From contig CM075851.1 of the NCBI GenBank assembly GCA_037975125.1, positions 74,317,487-74,381,486 on the forward strand: a stretch of 64,000 nt of DNA. The letters are read 5' to 3'. Under the pieces are notes generated by a model that made no database searches, had not been told where the DNA came from, and saw only the letters and a list, made by a program, of their open reading frames with translations. Shown one piece after another: positions 14,269-24,820 of this stretch. A program made the position numbers and the translations under genes. Source of the stretch: Latrodectus hesperus. Taxonomy: Eukaryota; Arthropoda; Arachnida; Araneae; Theridiidae. Position 1 is the first letter of the stretch, and the number at the start of each line of letters is the position of its first letter.

Positions 14269-15639
14269 GGTCAAAACATTTTTGCTTTAGTGAACACATT
14301 TACAGATAATTTAATGAATTTTCAATATATTTCAGTACTTTAATCTCAAGGCATGTAATATATAATAAGTATATATATTACATATTAATCCTCATATTTC
14401 TTTATCATTTTATATAGAAAATCATTTTTTAGTGCTGCTTTCATTTAGTATAAACTTGTTAATATTTTAGTAATAGTAATGCAGAGATTTTTAGATAATT
14501 TCGTATAATTTATCCCTACGATATTTAGAGTTTGAATGTTTTAAATTTACAATTTGCTCTTTTTTAGGACTCTTACAAACTCCTATTTTTTTTTATCAGA
14601 GTCAGTTACTTAATACAAACAATGTTATATAATTTTTATTTTAATCAAATTTTTGAAGAAAATATTATTCAAAATTTTAGAAATTAAAAACTTTAAATCA
14701 ATTTAGCGAATAACACCTTCAAAATTTCTTTTTCCTCACTTCAAACATTTTTAAATTCATTTATAGAATGACAATAATCCTAAGAAATTTTGATCTTTAT
14801 CATTTAAGCAAACTATTATTTCTATATCATGATTGACTCACACTGTTTACGATGATAATTTCATCATGCTCAAAATTTTATGGTTTTCTCCAATTATTAT
14901 TACATTATGGGTTTTGTCCTTGAAAAAAAAATTAAAGTTTTTAAGTTACTTCTTAAAATGTAACTATTAATGGTTTTTTCAGAGAAAATGCAATTCTTCT
15001 CAAGGAAACTTATTTGTGTTCCACAATATTAACACAACAAACATTTTTGTATTGTTTCAAGAGTAAGTTGAAGCATAATTTTAGTTTTAAGGACTGTATC
15101 TCTTACGAGAGCCAAATGTTATTGAAAAAAAGAGATCGACCTTAATGTTTCAAGAATCAAAGTAATCTTCCGTAACCATTCAGCAATAATTCTTTATATA
15201 AAAAGCTTGGTTTGATATAAGATCTATACTAAATTTCGAATGAATTGGTATTTCTAAATTTAATTTCAATCGGAATTGATTCTAGAAAGAAACACTAATG
15301 ATTTTCAAATTGTTCTTCACTCTCGTGGAATACATTTCAAGACATGAAAGTTGTTGGCATTTTGAACAATAATTTGTTTCTTGAAGAGTTTTACAGTTCA
15401 TAAACGTATCAATTTGCCATGTTCATTCAATAAATCTAATATCTTGTGTAAAGAATATTATCTTATATTCAATATTATATTGAATGAATGTAATAATTCT
15501 TTTTAAGGGTGAGCAATCAATTGACATAAACAATATAACCTAACAACTATTTAATATCATACAAAATTATACTATATCCGCTACATATTTAACTACTTCT
15601 GCTTTATATACTGAGTGAAAGACTTTTCTACTGTTACAG
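14268..15639. other. AT-rich stretch upstream of RING-gene exon
   Basis: Probably intron, because it ends in a good acceptor (TTTCTACTGTTACAG). No further exon seen. Confidence 0.5.
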
Positions 15640-15702
15640 GACAAGTTACTTGTCAGGCTGGAAGAACACGAACCAGAACAAGCCCAGACGCAAGATGAGG
15701 AG
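15640..15702 (+). CDS. Internal exon of RING-finger gene, acidic segment before the RING domain
   Basis: A 63-nt exon bounded by a pyrimidine-rich acceptor (TTCTACTGTTACAG) and a perfect donor (GAG/GTGAGT), distinctly GC-richer than its surroundings. In phase 0 it encodes 21 residues starting DKLLVRLEEHEPEQ and ending in QDEE, rich in Glu, Asp and Gln. Joined to the exon at 31268 it gives DEE-CAIC, the usual layout in which acidic residues precede the first zinc-binding cysteine of a RING domain. That fit, the matching phase and the splice sites support the pairing over 15.6 kb. A second frame is also open across the exon but gives no sensible join. The preceding exon should end in phase 0; I did not find it. 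Confidence 0.75.
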
Positions 15703-15756
15703 GTGAGTAACTTATTTATACTTAATAAGCAAAATATAATTACACACAATAATTTA

Positions 15757-16050
15757 TTGATTATTTATTAATCTGAACAAAATTAATTATTTAAGGAATC
15801 AATTAAATTTTAAAAGTTTGTTTCTTTGAAAAAAAATAATGCAGGAAAAATTCTTATTCCATTTGTCATTTTTTTAGAATTTAATTTGCTTTGGAAAATT
15901 AAATATTGGAATTTTTTTAAATGCGCTTAAATGAGTACTAACAACAAGTGGACATATACCGCAAACGAAAAACAAATGGCCCTATGACGTAAGCGAAAAA
16001 GTTGTCAAGAAAAATGGAGTTCCAAGTGTTTCTTCCAGAATAATATATTT
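15757..16050. repeat. Local duplication, copy A
   Basis: About 290 bp just inside the intron, matched by a diverged copy at 16276-16590. Shared blocks include TTTATTAATCTG, AATTAATTATTT, GAAAAATTCTTATTCCATTT and a CTATGACGTAAGC-like stretch. Confidence 0.88.
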
Positions 16051-16275
16051 ACAATATCTAAATTATTATTTTTTATATGAGATGTGACGCTCATTCTATT
16101 TTATAGGAGTCGTAAGAACAGGTGATATAACTGATTGTGTTGCCACGTAATATTAAATTTGTTAAAATTTAAGCAAATATTATGCAGATTACAGAAATTC
16201 AATAGGACAGCATTTACCATTATATGAAGTGAAATATTTATTTAATCTTTTTGTGTTTAATTGTTATAAAAATAC

Positions 16276-16355
16276 TAATCATTTATTAATCTGTACATAA
16301 TTAATTATTTGAGAAATCAAATAAATTTGAAAATTTTGTTTCATTGAGCAAAAAA

Positions 16356-16402
<47 letters not shown>

Positions 16403-16590
16403 TAAAAAAAAATAATGCATGAAAAATTCTTATTCCATTTATCGTTTTTTAGAATTTGATTTGTTTTGAAACGTTAAATATTAGAATTTTTTATTACATG
16501 TTTGAATGAGTGCCATTTTTTGAAAATATGGTCATACGACGCAAGCAAAAAAATGGTATTTCTTAATTATTGCCCCAGAAACAATATAAG
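16276..16590. repeat. Local duplication, copy B, containing an expanded (AAT)n tract
   Basis: Diverged second copy of 15757-16050, starting about 520 bp further on. Where copy A has a run of eight A's followed by TAATG, copy B has a run of AAT triplets (16357-16399, about 14 units). The rest of the alignment continues on both sides. Confidence 0.88.
16357..16399. repeat. (AAT)n microsatellite
   Basis: About 14 AAT/TAA triplets flanked by A-rich sequence within duplication copy B. Confidence 0.97.
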
Positions 16591-19500
16591 TTATTTTTTA
16601 AAAAAATAACAGTGCATTATATATTTTTAAAGATATATTTTTTTAACACAATGTACCAAACGTGGACAAATTTCTTCCTTAGAAAAAAGCTTTGCAATTT
16701 ACGTTATATATTTTCATTTATGTAAAAATATTATGTTCTTGTTTGATTTTCGAATATTCACTTCCACCTGCTCAAACAACTTGCTTCATCATTCCCTTTA
16801 AATATGCATTCTGGTTTCTTTGAATGTAAATGTGTATTTCTTTTGTGCTAAGCCTTACTGACAGCTGCACGTATAAATCCTTAAAAACAATCTGTGAATC
16901 TACAATAAATTTAATAAAGAACGTGTTGTGAAAGATGCATATTTCTATGTACTCTGAATTTCAATGACACCCAACAAATCTCCAAACCACATACGGGAAA
17001 TTTTAAGTCTGTTAAAATATTTTATAAAGGAACAATCTTTTTATTTATACCTCAAAAAATTTTTCCTTGGTACACTTTTTTTATCAAATTGATACTTGTT
17101 AATTTCTTTTATAATTAGTTCCTTTTCTAAGGTGATTTTCATCACATATTCTTGAAATGAAAATTTTTGGTACTGTCGGAAAGCAACTTTTTATAATTCC
17201 TATAGTACGATTAATTTATTAGTATTTAAAGTCAATCATATTTAGCAGCGTGTAAGATTTTAATGGATGTCAATTTTTCTTATTCCTTATTCATAACTCT
17301 GTTCCTCATTCATAGTTATTCTAATACATTAAGCTCTAGGAAAAACTCATTCAAGTAGTTAAGTCTTTATTATAAATAATATTTCATTGCCATGTGGAGC
17401 AAATAATAGGCTTCAAAGATATATCTTTATTTCCATATAAGTTAGTTTTTAATTTGTTTTTCATAAAGTTAGAACCTGAAAATATATTGAGAATTTTGTT
17501 AATCTAAATCCTTACTTTATTTAAAAGAAGAAAAATTATCACAGAAGCTTTGAGATATAATAACTACTACTAAAACCAAAAATAATTTTCAGCACAAATT
17601 CATTTAATTACATTATATTTAAATACACAATCAAGAGCGTGTTTATCTCAAATTATTTTTTCATATTAAACAACTGCAACTGACACCTTCCGAATTAAGG
17701 TTTATTTTCCGTTTATAAGGTGTGGTTTAAGTACTTTCAATGCAACTACAACAGAATGTTACGAAGTATTTTTGGTGGCTGATCATCATGTAATTATAGT
17801 CATATAAAAATATTCCCTCTTATTTCTATTTCAGATCGTGCTATGTTGCTGCTATGTAAATTTCGGAAAAATTTTATTTATATATACAAATTTCTTTAAA
17901 TAATGTTCCTGTTTACTGATTCTGAATTACATATTCCGTTAATTTTCAATACAAATATAATAACAATATTCGATAAATAAAAATATTAAAACACTTATTC
18001 TTATATAATTATTATAACTAAAAATCGCTTATGGAGTTTGCGGATTTTCCAATAATAGTCCTTTTATAGTAGTGTTTGCTCTCTAACATATAATAATCAT
18101 TTTTTTAAAACAAAACTACCTCAGAGATCAAATTTTTTTAATAAGCTTCCTGATAAATTATCTGACTGATAAGTTTTTACTGGATATTATTAATCTCGTT
18201 AGCAACAATTAAGTTGACTGAAAACTATATGATTTCACTGCATGCTTAATTAATTTTGCGCTCATGTTCTCTGAATGGAATATTTCATTTGTGGTATGCA
18301 TGATTTATAAAATGCATGAAATTCACTTCTGTGTTCGGGGCAAGACACATGAAATAGTGCATTAGACATGCTTATCTGAAACTATGATAACAAGAAATAA
18401 ACTAGAATTCACAAGGTTACAAGATAAAGCTCAAAATTCCAGAAAAATGTATAGAAATTTCGAACAAAGGACGCCTTGACAAAGAAAATTAGGAAATCCT
18501 TCATGATATCTTAATGTCTGCCGACTCAGGTGATCCTTTCACAGAGAACGTTATCCCCAAAACTAGATAAATATCCCATGCAAATAAATTACGCAAGGCT
18601 TGGTCTTTCATGAAGGTGGAAGATAGCATGAGCAGATAGCAAGGACAATCTGTTAACTTATCTCACCAGATAATAGGTAACGAGTATGGCAAGATGGACA
18701 ACTGTCAAGAAAAGGAAATTTATCTCAGCGATAGGAAAAAATGTAAGATACTTTTTTATATTTTATGATAAAACAGCAAGTGAGAAAAATTCTATTCAAT
18801 ATGATTTTAAGGCAATATGGAATCTGAATTTAAAATGTTACGGATCCTCTCAAGGTTTTAGTTCAGTATTATTCTAATTTTAATAGTGATGTGCCCAAAT
18901 CGTCGATTTAAGTGAATAAATGGTTACATGATATAATTCGTGATGACGGTAACATATATCTTGTATCATCATAATGATCGTTATCACAATATGAAATTAT
19001 TTATAATAACTTTGCAGTAATATTCTTGTACTATCAAACGTGTTGTGTATATTTTTAAGTATTTTAAAATATATTTAATATCTAGTATTGAAATCGAACT
19101 TATGAATTACAATTGTAAATAAACTTTGCCAGAATAGTTACAGTTGGGATATATAAAAGTCGAATGACTATAATATTATCGAAATTAAAATTTTTAAAAC
19201 TGATTTCAGATATTAAAATTCCAAGAATCATCATACTGATTGAGATCTTTTTATATCATCAGGATATGTTGATTTTGATTGATATCGTTTTCACCGATTT
19301 ATATCGCTGAATGAGTTTTGGAATTCTTCTCAAAGATGGAAAATGATTATTTAAATGTTCCAGACATCCGTTGATTGTTTGAAAGTTTTTTTAAATATTT
19401 TTTATCTTCAAGAATAAAATCCATTCCTGTAGAAATGTTTACATTGACAGCATGGATGTTATCAATGTAAGTCCACAGGGTCAAACGACCTACGGGGGGA

Positions 19501-19926
19501 TAAAAATATGATTGTTTAACAATTTTATTGAAATTTGCTGGAAAGTTATTGAATTTAAGCAGGAAAACTATACTGGATTTACTCGTATATTATAAAAAAA
19601 CATATAGAACAATATCTTTGATCTAAAAGAAATCAGTTTGGCAATTTTCATCACAAAATAACAGTTATGGTAATTAATAAATCATTAGAAATTTTAAATG
19701 CAGTTAATATAAAAACTTATCAACAACGCGAGTTTTCAAAAACTATGAGTATGTATGAGGATATCAAAAGTTTTTGTTACAAATATTTGAAAAAAGTTTG
19801 GATATGAAACACAAGTAACATATTTCACATGTTGCCACTACCAGGGAAGAAAAATGTATTTGAAGCCATTCCATTATTCAGTCAGAACATAATCCTCAAT
19901 CAGAAATAACCCATTTGAAGCATTGA

Positions 19927-20118
19927 TTATTCTGACAAGTCACCTGGTGCAAAAAATAGATCCCTATGATAAGTATGGGTAAAAAAATTGGCGTCACAGT
20001 TCATAACCTGATGAATGTAATTTGTTACATCTGACCTTTCAGAAAAGTAGGAATAAAAAGAATCGAATAAAAATTTAATCGATTCGTGATCACAGGATGG
20101 ATTATTGTCTGCCGCCAT
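19927..20118 (-). CDS. Small unrecognised minus-strand open frame (63 codons)
   Basis: An ATG in good context (GGAAATGGCGGC) opens 63 codons starting MAADNNPSCDHESIKFLF and ending in a stop. The product has a mixed, protein-like composition with several Cys, His and aromatic residues, but no domain I recognise. Two possible donors lie inside (AAAG/GTCAGA and CATCAG/GTTATG), so it could be a first exon. It lies antisense inside the big intron. A palindromic TGACGTCA sits just upstream. Chance or a transposon remnant is as likely as a gene. Confidence 0.15.
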   Translation of the reverse strand: MAADNNPSCDHESIKFLFDSFYSYFSERSDVTNYIHQVMNCDANFFTHTYHRDLFFAPGDLSE

Positions 20119-20122
20119 TTCC

Positions 20123-20130
20123 TGACGTCA
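20123..20130. promoter_or_regulatory. CRE palindrome TGACGTCA
   Basis: Perfect 8-bp CREB/ATF consensus site, 5 bases upstream of the minus-strand ATG at 20118. Position relative to an ATG is the only reason to note it. No transcription start evidence. Confidence 0.3.
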
Positions 20131-21899
20131 CTCGAATAAAAAAAGAATTCCAGAAGAACAAATATGGCTCCCTCTTGGGTTGAAAAATATGATGAAAAAT
20201 ACAACTCTTTTTAATGGAAATTCCATTGCATTATTTGAGTGCTTTTCAAAGGTGTTATTAAATAAGAAGCGTTCTTTTTAACAGCATGAATCATTAAGAG
20301 ACGAGAATGCACTTACCAGTACATCATTTGTATAGGAGGTATTAGAACTTCGAACATAATAGGTTAACATAGGAAATAATCACTTATAGAAATACTATCC
20401 CTTTGAATTATGTATTTAACAATTATGGGGAAATATAAAGTATAAGGCTTAAAGTGAAAATGTATCCAAACTTTAATAAGTAAAATTTGATAAAATATTT
20501 TTGTTCTTAACTAAGAAAATTTCAATTTCATTTATAAAATGAGTTTTTATACTAAAATTTAGTCATATAAAGTATGACTATGGATTTTTTAATTATTCAT
20601 TGATAGCTTTTTAATTTAATTTTGATATGAACTCTAAACTAGAAAATTATAATTTGAGTAAGTAAAAATTATTTTTTAAAATTTTAATTCTAATAAAATT
20701 TGATAAAATATAAAAAGTTTTAACCTTATAAAAAGATTCTGCTTGTGAAAATATTTTGCAGCATTCTATTTTAATTTTTTCTTAGAAGTGTTAATTTAAC
20801 GATAATCTGTAGTAAGTCCTAAAAAAATTTAAAAATATATTTAAATGTTGTTGAAAAAAATAATATATTGATTGATATTTTTATATGGTAAAACTGATAA
20901 ATAAATTAGTTAAAATGCAATCGTATATAAAAACAAAATTTGCCGATGAAAATTCTTTTTTTGCAGGAATTTAGATTTAATTAAATTAATTTCCAACATT
21001 AATCGCTTCGAAACAGCAAAATATTATTTGTATATATTATTGAAATCAAGTAAATATTTTGTTTTTCTATAATAACGAAAGCTACAATAGAATTCTAAAA
21101 TGAAATTCTCTTCGTATTTAGTTGCATGCAATTTAAAAAGTTAGTCTTCTCGAAAAACGAAAATTTTCTTTTAATTGGATTTCGTTGTAATGAAAATCTT
21201 TTGTATAAATATTATGAGGAGAAATCAATAATGAAATAATCTTTTGCTGTAGGCCTGGGTTACAAGAATATAATATACGTTTGTACCTGGCATAATATAT
21301 ATCATTTGAAAGAAAATAAAAAATTCCATTATACAAGTCCTAAGAATAATATGCATTTATCATATAGTATTCTGAATCGGGAAGCAAATAAATTCAAGAA
21401 TGTAATCACCCAACCTCAAAAATTATATGTTTGTTGGATAAAATTGTACTTTTATTTTAAGCGCTTTGTACAAATACCTTTTTCATGCGGAAATATAACT
21501 GAAAAATAACATCTGTTAAAACACACATTTTATCCCAAACACACGCAAATAGTTGCAAATCACTGCCAAAGAAGCAAAACATTCTATGACGAATTAATCT
21601 TCTCCACCTATAAATCCAGCCCTATCTATATTTCTTTTGAAATGCAGCTAACAGCTTCCAGAGATTGCATAGTTATATAAGCTTTTATGAAAGAAATGAA
21701 GACTTGTAAGAAAATTATTCTTTTTCTTAAAATGAAACATGCGCAATATTGATGGATAACGAAATGATTCAAGACAATAGCTTCCATGAATTAACAATTA
21801 CACATTGAATGATTAAATTAATAATTTCTCAAACTATCCCTGGAAGCAATCAAAATATGTTTCCATACATTTAGATAAGGAGTGATAAAAAGCTTTAAT

Positions 21900-22083
21900 G
21901 TCATCCGACAATATGCCAAGCATTCATCAATTGCTTCTTTAAATCTTCGATAATGTATTCCAATACCATGCTCCAGACACTTTCGATTAACAAGAGATCT
22001 TTACAGGGAACATTGATAGGAAAAGAAGAATATTTCCCATACGGAAATAATCCAAAAACATAGAAGACGTATGAGCCTAACAT
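21900..22083 (-). pseudogene. Possible Tc1 transposase C-terminal remnant
   Basis: The minus strand reads NVPCKDLLLIESVWSMV, then a helix ending LKKQLMNAWHIV. This resembles the third-acid region of Tc1 transposases (SPDLNPIENVWS...AW) with a glutamate in the IESVW position. The surroundings are too decayed to show inverted repeats or the other catalytic residues. The adjacent minus-strand frame at 22114-22371 (starting MAANILTVHSVSS) is not recognised. The call rests on one motif. Confidence 0.3.
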
Positions 22084-22099
22084 TATCTTTTGGGAAACT

Positions 22100-22148
22100 A
22101 GTGGCCAGTACCATTATTCCACATACAATGAAGAATGATAGTACTGGC
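22100..22148. repeat. Imperfect inverted repeat around TGGCCAGTAC
   Basis: TGGCCAGTACCATTATTC is followed 12-13 bases later by GAATGATAGTACTGGCCA, 15 of 18 positions pairing. It lies between the possible Tc1 remnant and the unrecognised frame and may be the joint of an old rearrangement. Confidence 0.7.
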
Positions 22149-22379
22149 CACAGAATGGAATCGATAATCTGTTAAAGCTGTTCACTCGATGCTTAGAGAA
22201 CAAGCTGTGATTTTTAAAGACAGCACTCTGCACAATCATATCAGGGGTAATATTCAGTAAAAAAGGCTGACTGACATTGTTGGTCCAGTGCCTTCGAGTA
22301 GGAATGCGATAATCATGTGATGCAAGAGAGAAACTGCTAACACTATGCACTGTTAGTATGTTGGCAGCCATGATGTCAA

Positions 22380-24304
22380 CTGCGATACCACTGTAGGAGA
22401 CTCAGTGAATATTTTAGGGCTAAAAAAAAACAAATATCTTAGAAGTCAATGGGAGTGATCTCAGCCAAGCTCTTTAAATTTAAGAAAGGATTCACGGGTG
22501 ATATGGAAAAAATTGTAGTAAAACTCTTACATGGTTGTAAATTATGATGACCTAGGAGGAATTCAAATCTAGTTTATAATCATCCGATCTTGCCTCACAT
22601 TTGTATAACTTGTCCTTCATTTCACCGATAAATTTCTTGCGGCAAACAGTTTCTAGTACCTACGTCCTGCCGTGTCTGTACGGTGACGGTGATAGCGCTG
22701 TTTATCCACCCAGATTTTAAATTATAACTATACGATCACATTCAAAACCATCTAATTAGCTAAAATGTACTTGATTACATCTTAATTATTCGGTATGTCT
22801 ATAGAGAGTCTCTTTAATGTGTCTGAACAAAGAAAAAAGATAAATCTTTTGCAACGAGTTATACAAGAATATGCTATGAATGAAACTAACGTTATGGTTT
22901 TGAGAATAAAGTCATCTGCGGACTTGGTATACAGAAATTTCCATTCGAAATTTCGTATATTCTGAATGAAGATATTTCAAATATATAAGATTTAATACTG
23001 TAGACACAGATTTTGAATGATTAGAAAATATTTTATGGTCAGATTAATTATAATTTCGCTTTTATTTCTATGTCATATGATGCAACCTCACTAGGTAAAG
23101 TCTTGCAATCTAGATAAGTGATCAATGAGAGCAATATATTTTGAGCTTATAGCCATATCACCAGATAAATGTCGCAATTTAACATTGAAATATAAGAAAT
23201 AGTGCATATTATTTTTATGATCATGTTATCTTTTATGTATATTTTTGCATGCAGTGACTATTAACTTTGTATCTATTTACTTGCTTGCCTATATACCAAT
23301 TGTAGACTGTTAAAACTAATATTCTATTATACATCCTTGATTGGTTCGCAAAAAAAAATCTTTTCTACGAAAGTAGTAAATGAAGCCAATGCTATCTAAA
23401 TTACTTAAATGCTAATACAAATTACTTAAATTTATAAGTTTCACTATTGTTTAAAAAAGAATATTTTGCATCACAAAAAGGTCAACAACTGAATTGGCAA
23501 TTTTTCTGCAAATTGTACTATGAGAAAGGTGTTAGATATCTTATAAGAATATTTAATGCCCATAAACTTATATACAATAATCTCTGATTGAGTGAAAGAA
23601 GATCAACTTAAGACAATTCCTTTACTAATTGAACATTCTGAGTCCCAAGCCACGGGCATTGAAATAAGAAAATGAATGGTAGCCGAATCGAATATTGTCT
23701 GCAAAAATAATTACTTGATTTAGTAATTCAAATTGGCCATCAATGCTACGTATTGTGTTGTCGTGACTACAAGTAATAACTGATTCATTACGATTTTAAT
23801 TACCTATGAGATTCATGACTCTATTGTGATATCTTAATTGCCAACAAATTGTCACATGTTAAAATTATCTTTAATACCTCTGAGAAAGTTTGCATCCCTT
23901 TGGATTTTGTTAAAGTATAAATGGTGCGAGGCTGCTGTTATTTATGGAATTCATTGACAAATTGATGAATGAATGAATCATTAAAACTTCTTCTTTTCTA
24001 CGTTAATATATAACAACATATACAATATATTATAACAGTGAAATTAAAATTCATTCTACTATTATTACGCATGGTAATATAAACAAACATTAAGCTTATT
24101 AAATTCCAATTTCAGAATACTAACATGTAGTCATGTTTTAAGTACGTAGACACGGTTACTAATAAGAGTTAGAATGCGTATACATACAAAATGTATCTCG
24201 AAATATTATCAAATGTTGATATGAAGTAATAAGTAATGAAAACCAAAAAGTTTAGTATCGCCTGTTACTTTCCTGTCCTATTTTGTTCATAAGGTTTAGT
24301 TCAA
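22380..24304. other. Intronic AT-rich stretch
   Basis: Nothing recognised. A GC-richer patch near 22655-22715 has no coding or repeat signature I can name. Confidence 0.45.
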
Positions 24305-24425
24305 TAGTGATTTAAGATTCGAAGTTGTGAATCACTACAAGCAACCATACACGAGGTAGGAATCTAACCCATAAACTCTTAAAGTGAATGTCAGGGCGCT
24401 GATCATTCAGATAAACGATAATTGA
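24305..24425 (-). mobile_element. Degraded tRNA-derived SINE copy 1
   Basis: Minus-strand match to the SINE at 52251-52425. GAATCACTACAAGCAACCAT aligns with GAACCACTACAAACATCCAT, then GGTAGGAATCTAACCC with GGTGGGATTCGAACCC (box B) and GGGCGCTGATCATTCAGA with GAGCGCTAACCATTCGGC (box A region). The tail end is lost and no target duplication is visible. Confidence 0.8.
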
Positions 24426-24648
24426 TAGGAAAATCAAATAAAACAATATTTTATCATGCAAGTCACAAGAGTTTGATGAAAAATTCAAAATTAGCTCCAA
24501 ATAACAAAAATAGATCGCGTTATTGTCAGTGATGAAATTGAACTACTCTAATTGCTTCATATCACATTTGTTTCAAAATGTGCATATTGCATAGTACAAT
24601 GTGCATCACAATTGAATAATACGGTTTAAATACTTGATAAATTATGCG

Positions 24649-24651
<3 letters not shown>

Positions 24652-24697
<46 letters not shown>
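24652..24697. repeat. (TA)n tract left of duplicated transposon end
   Basis: About 46 bp of AT dinucleotides abutting a 52-bp fragment of the inverted repeat that begins at 24698. Confidence 0.96.
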
Positions 24698-24700
<3 letters not shown>

Positions 24701-24748
24701 GGTGATTATAAAAAAACTTTGCCAACATCTGTACTTCTAGCGTCCATT

Positions 24749-24749
<1 letters not shown>
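24698..24749. repeat. Extra copy of the transposon's terminal 52 bp
   Basis: CAGGGTGATTATAAAAAAAC through CGTCCATTC, identical to the first 52 bases of the element starting at 24818. It is separated from it by a second TA tract, so the left end of the element is present twice in the same orientation. Confidence 0.95.

Positions 24750-24751
<2 letters not shown>

Positions 24752-24817
<66 letters not shown>
24752..24817. repeat. (TA)n tract between the two left ends
   Basis: About 66 bp of TA with one GTAT interruption, ending at the true left end of the transposon. Confidence 0.96.

Positions 24818-24820
<3 letters not shown>

Larger units (their letters stand above)
16591..21899. other. Intronic AT-rich stretch
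   Basis: No convincing gene. Moderately GC-richer patches at 18470-18700 and 19800-20350 may be old transposon or exon remnants. The latter contains a CRE palindrome and a small minus-strand frame, listed separately. Confidence 0.4.
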
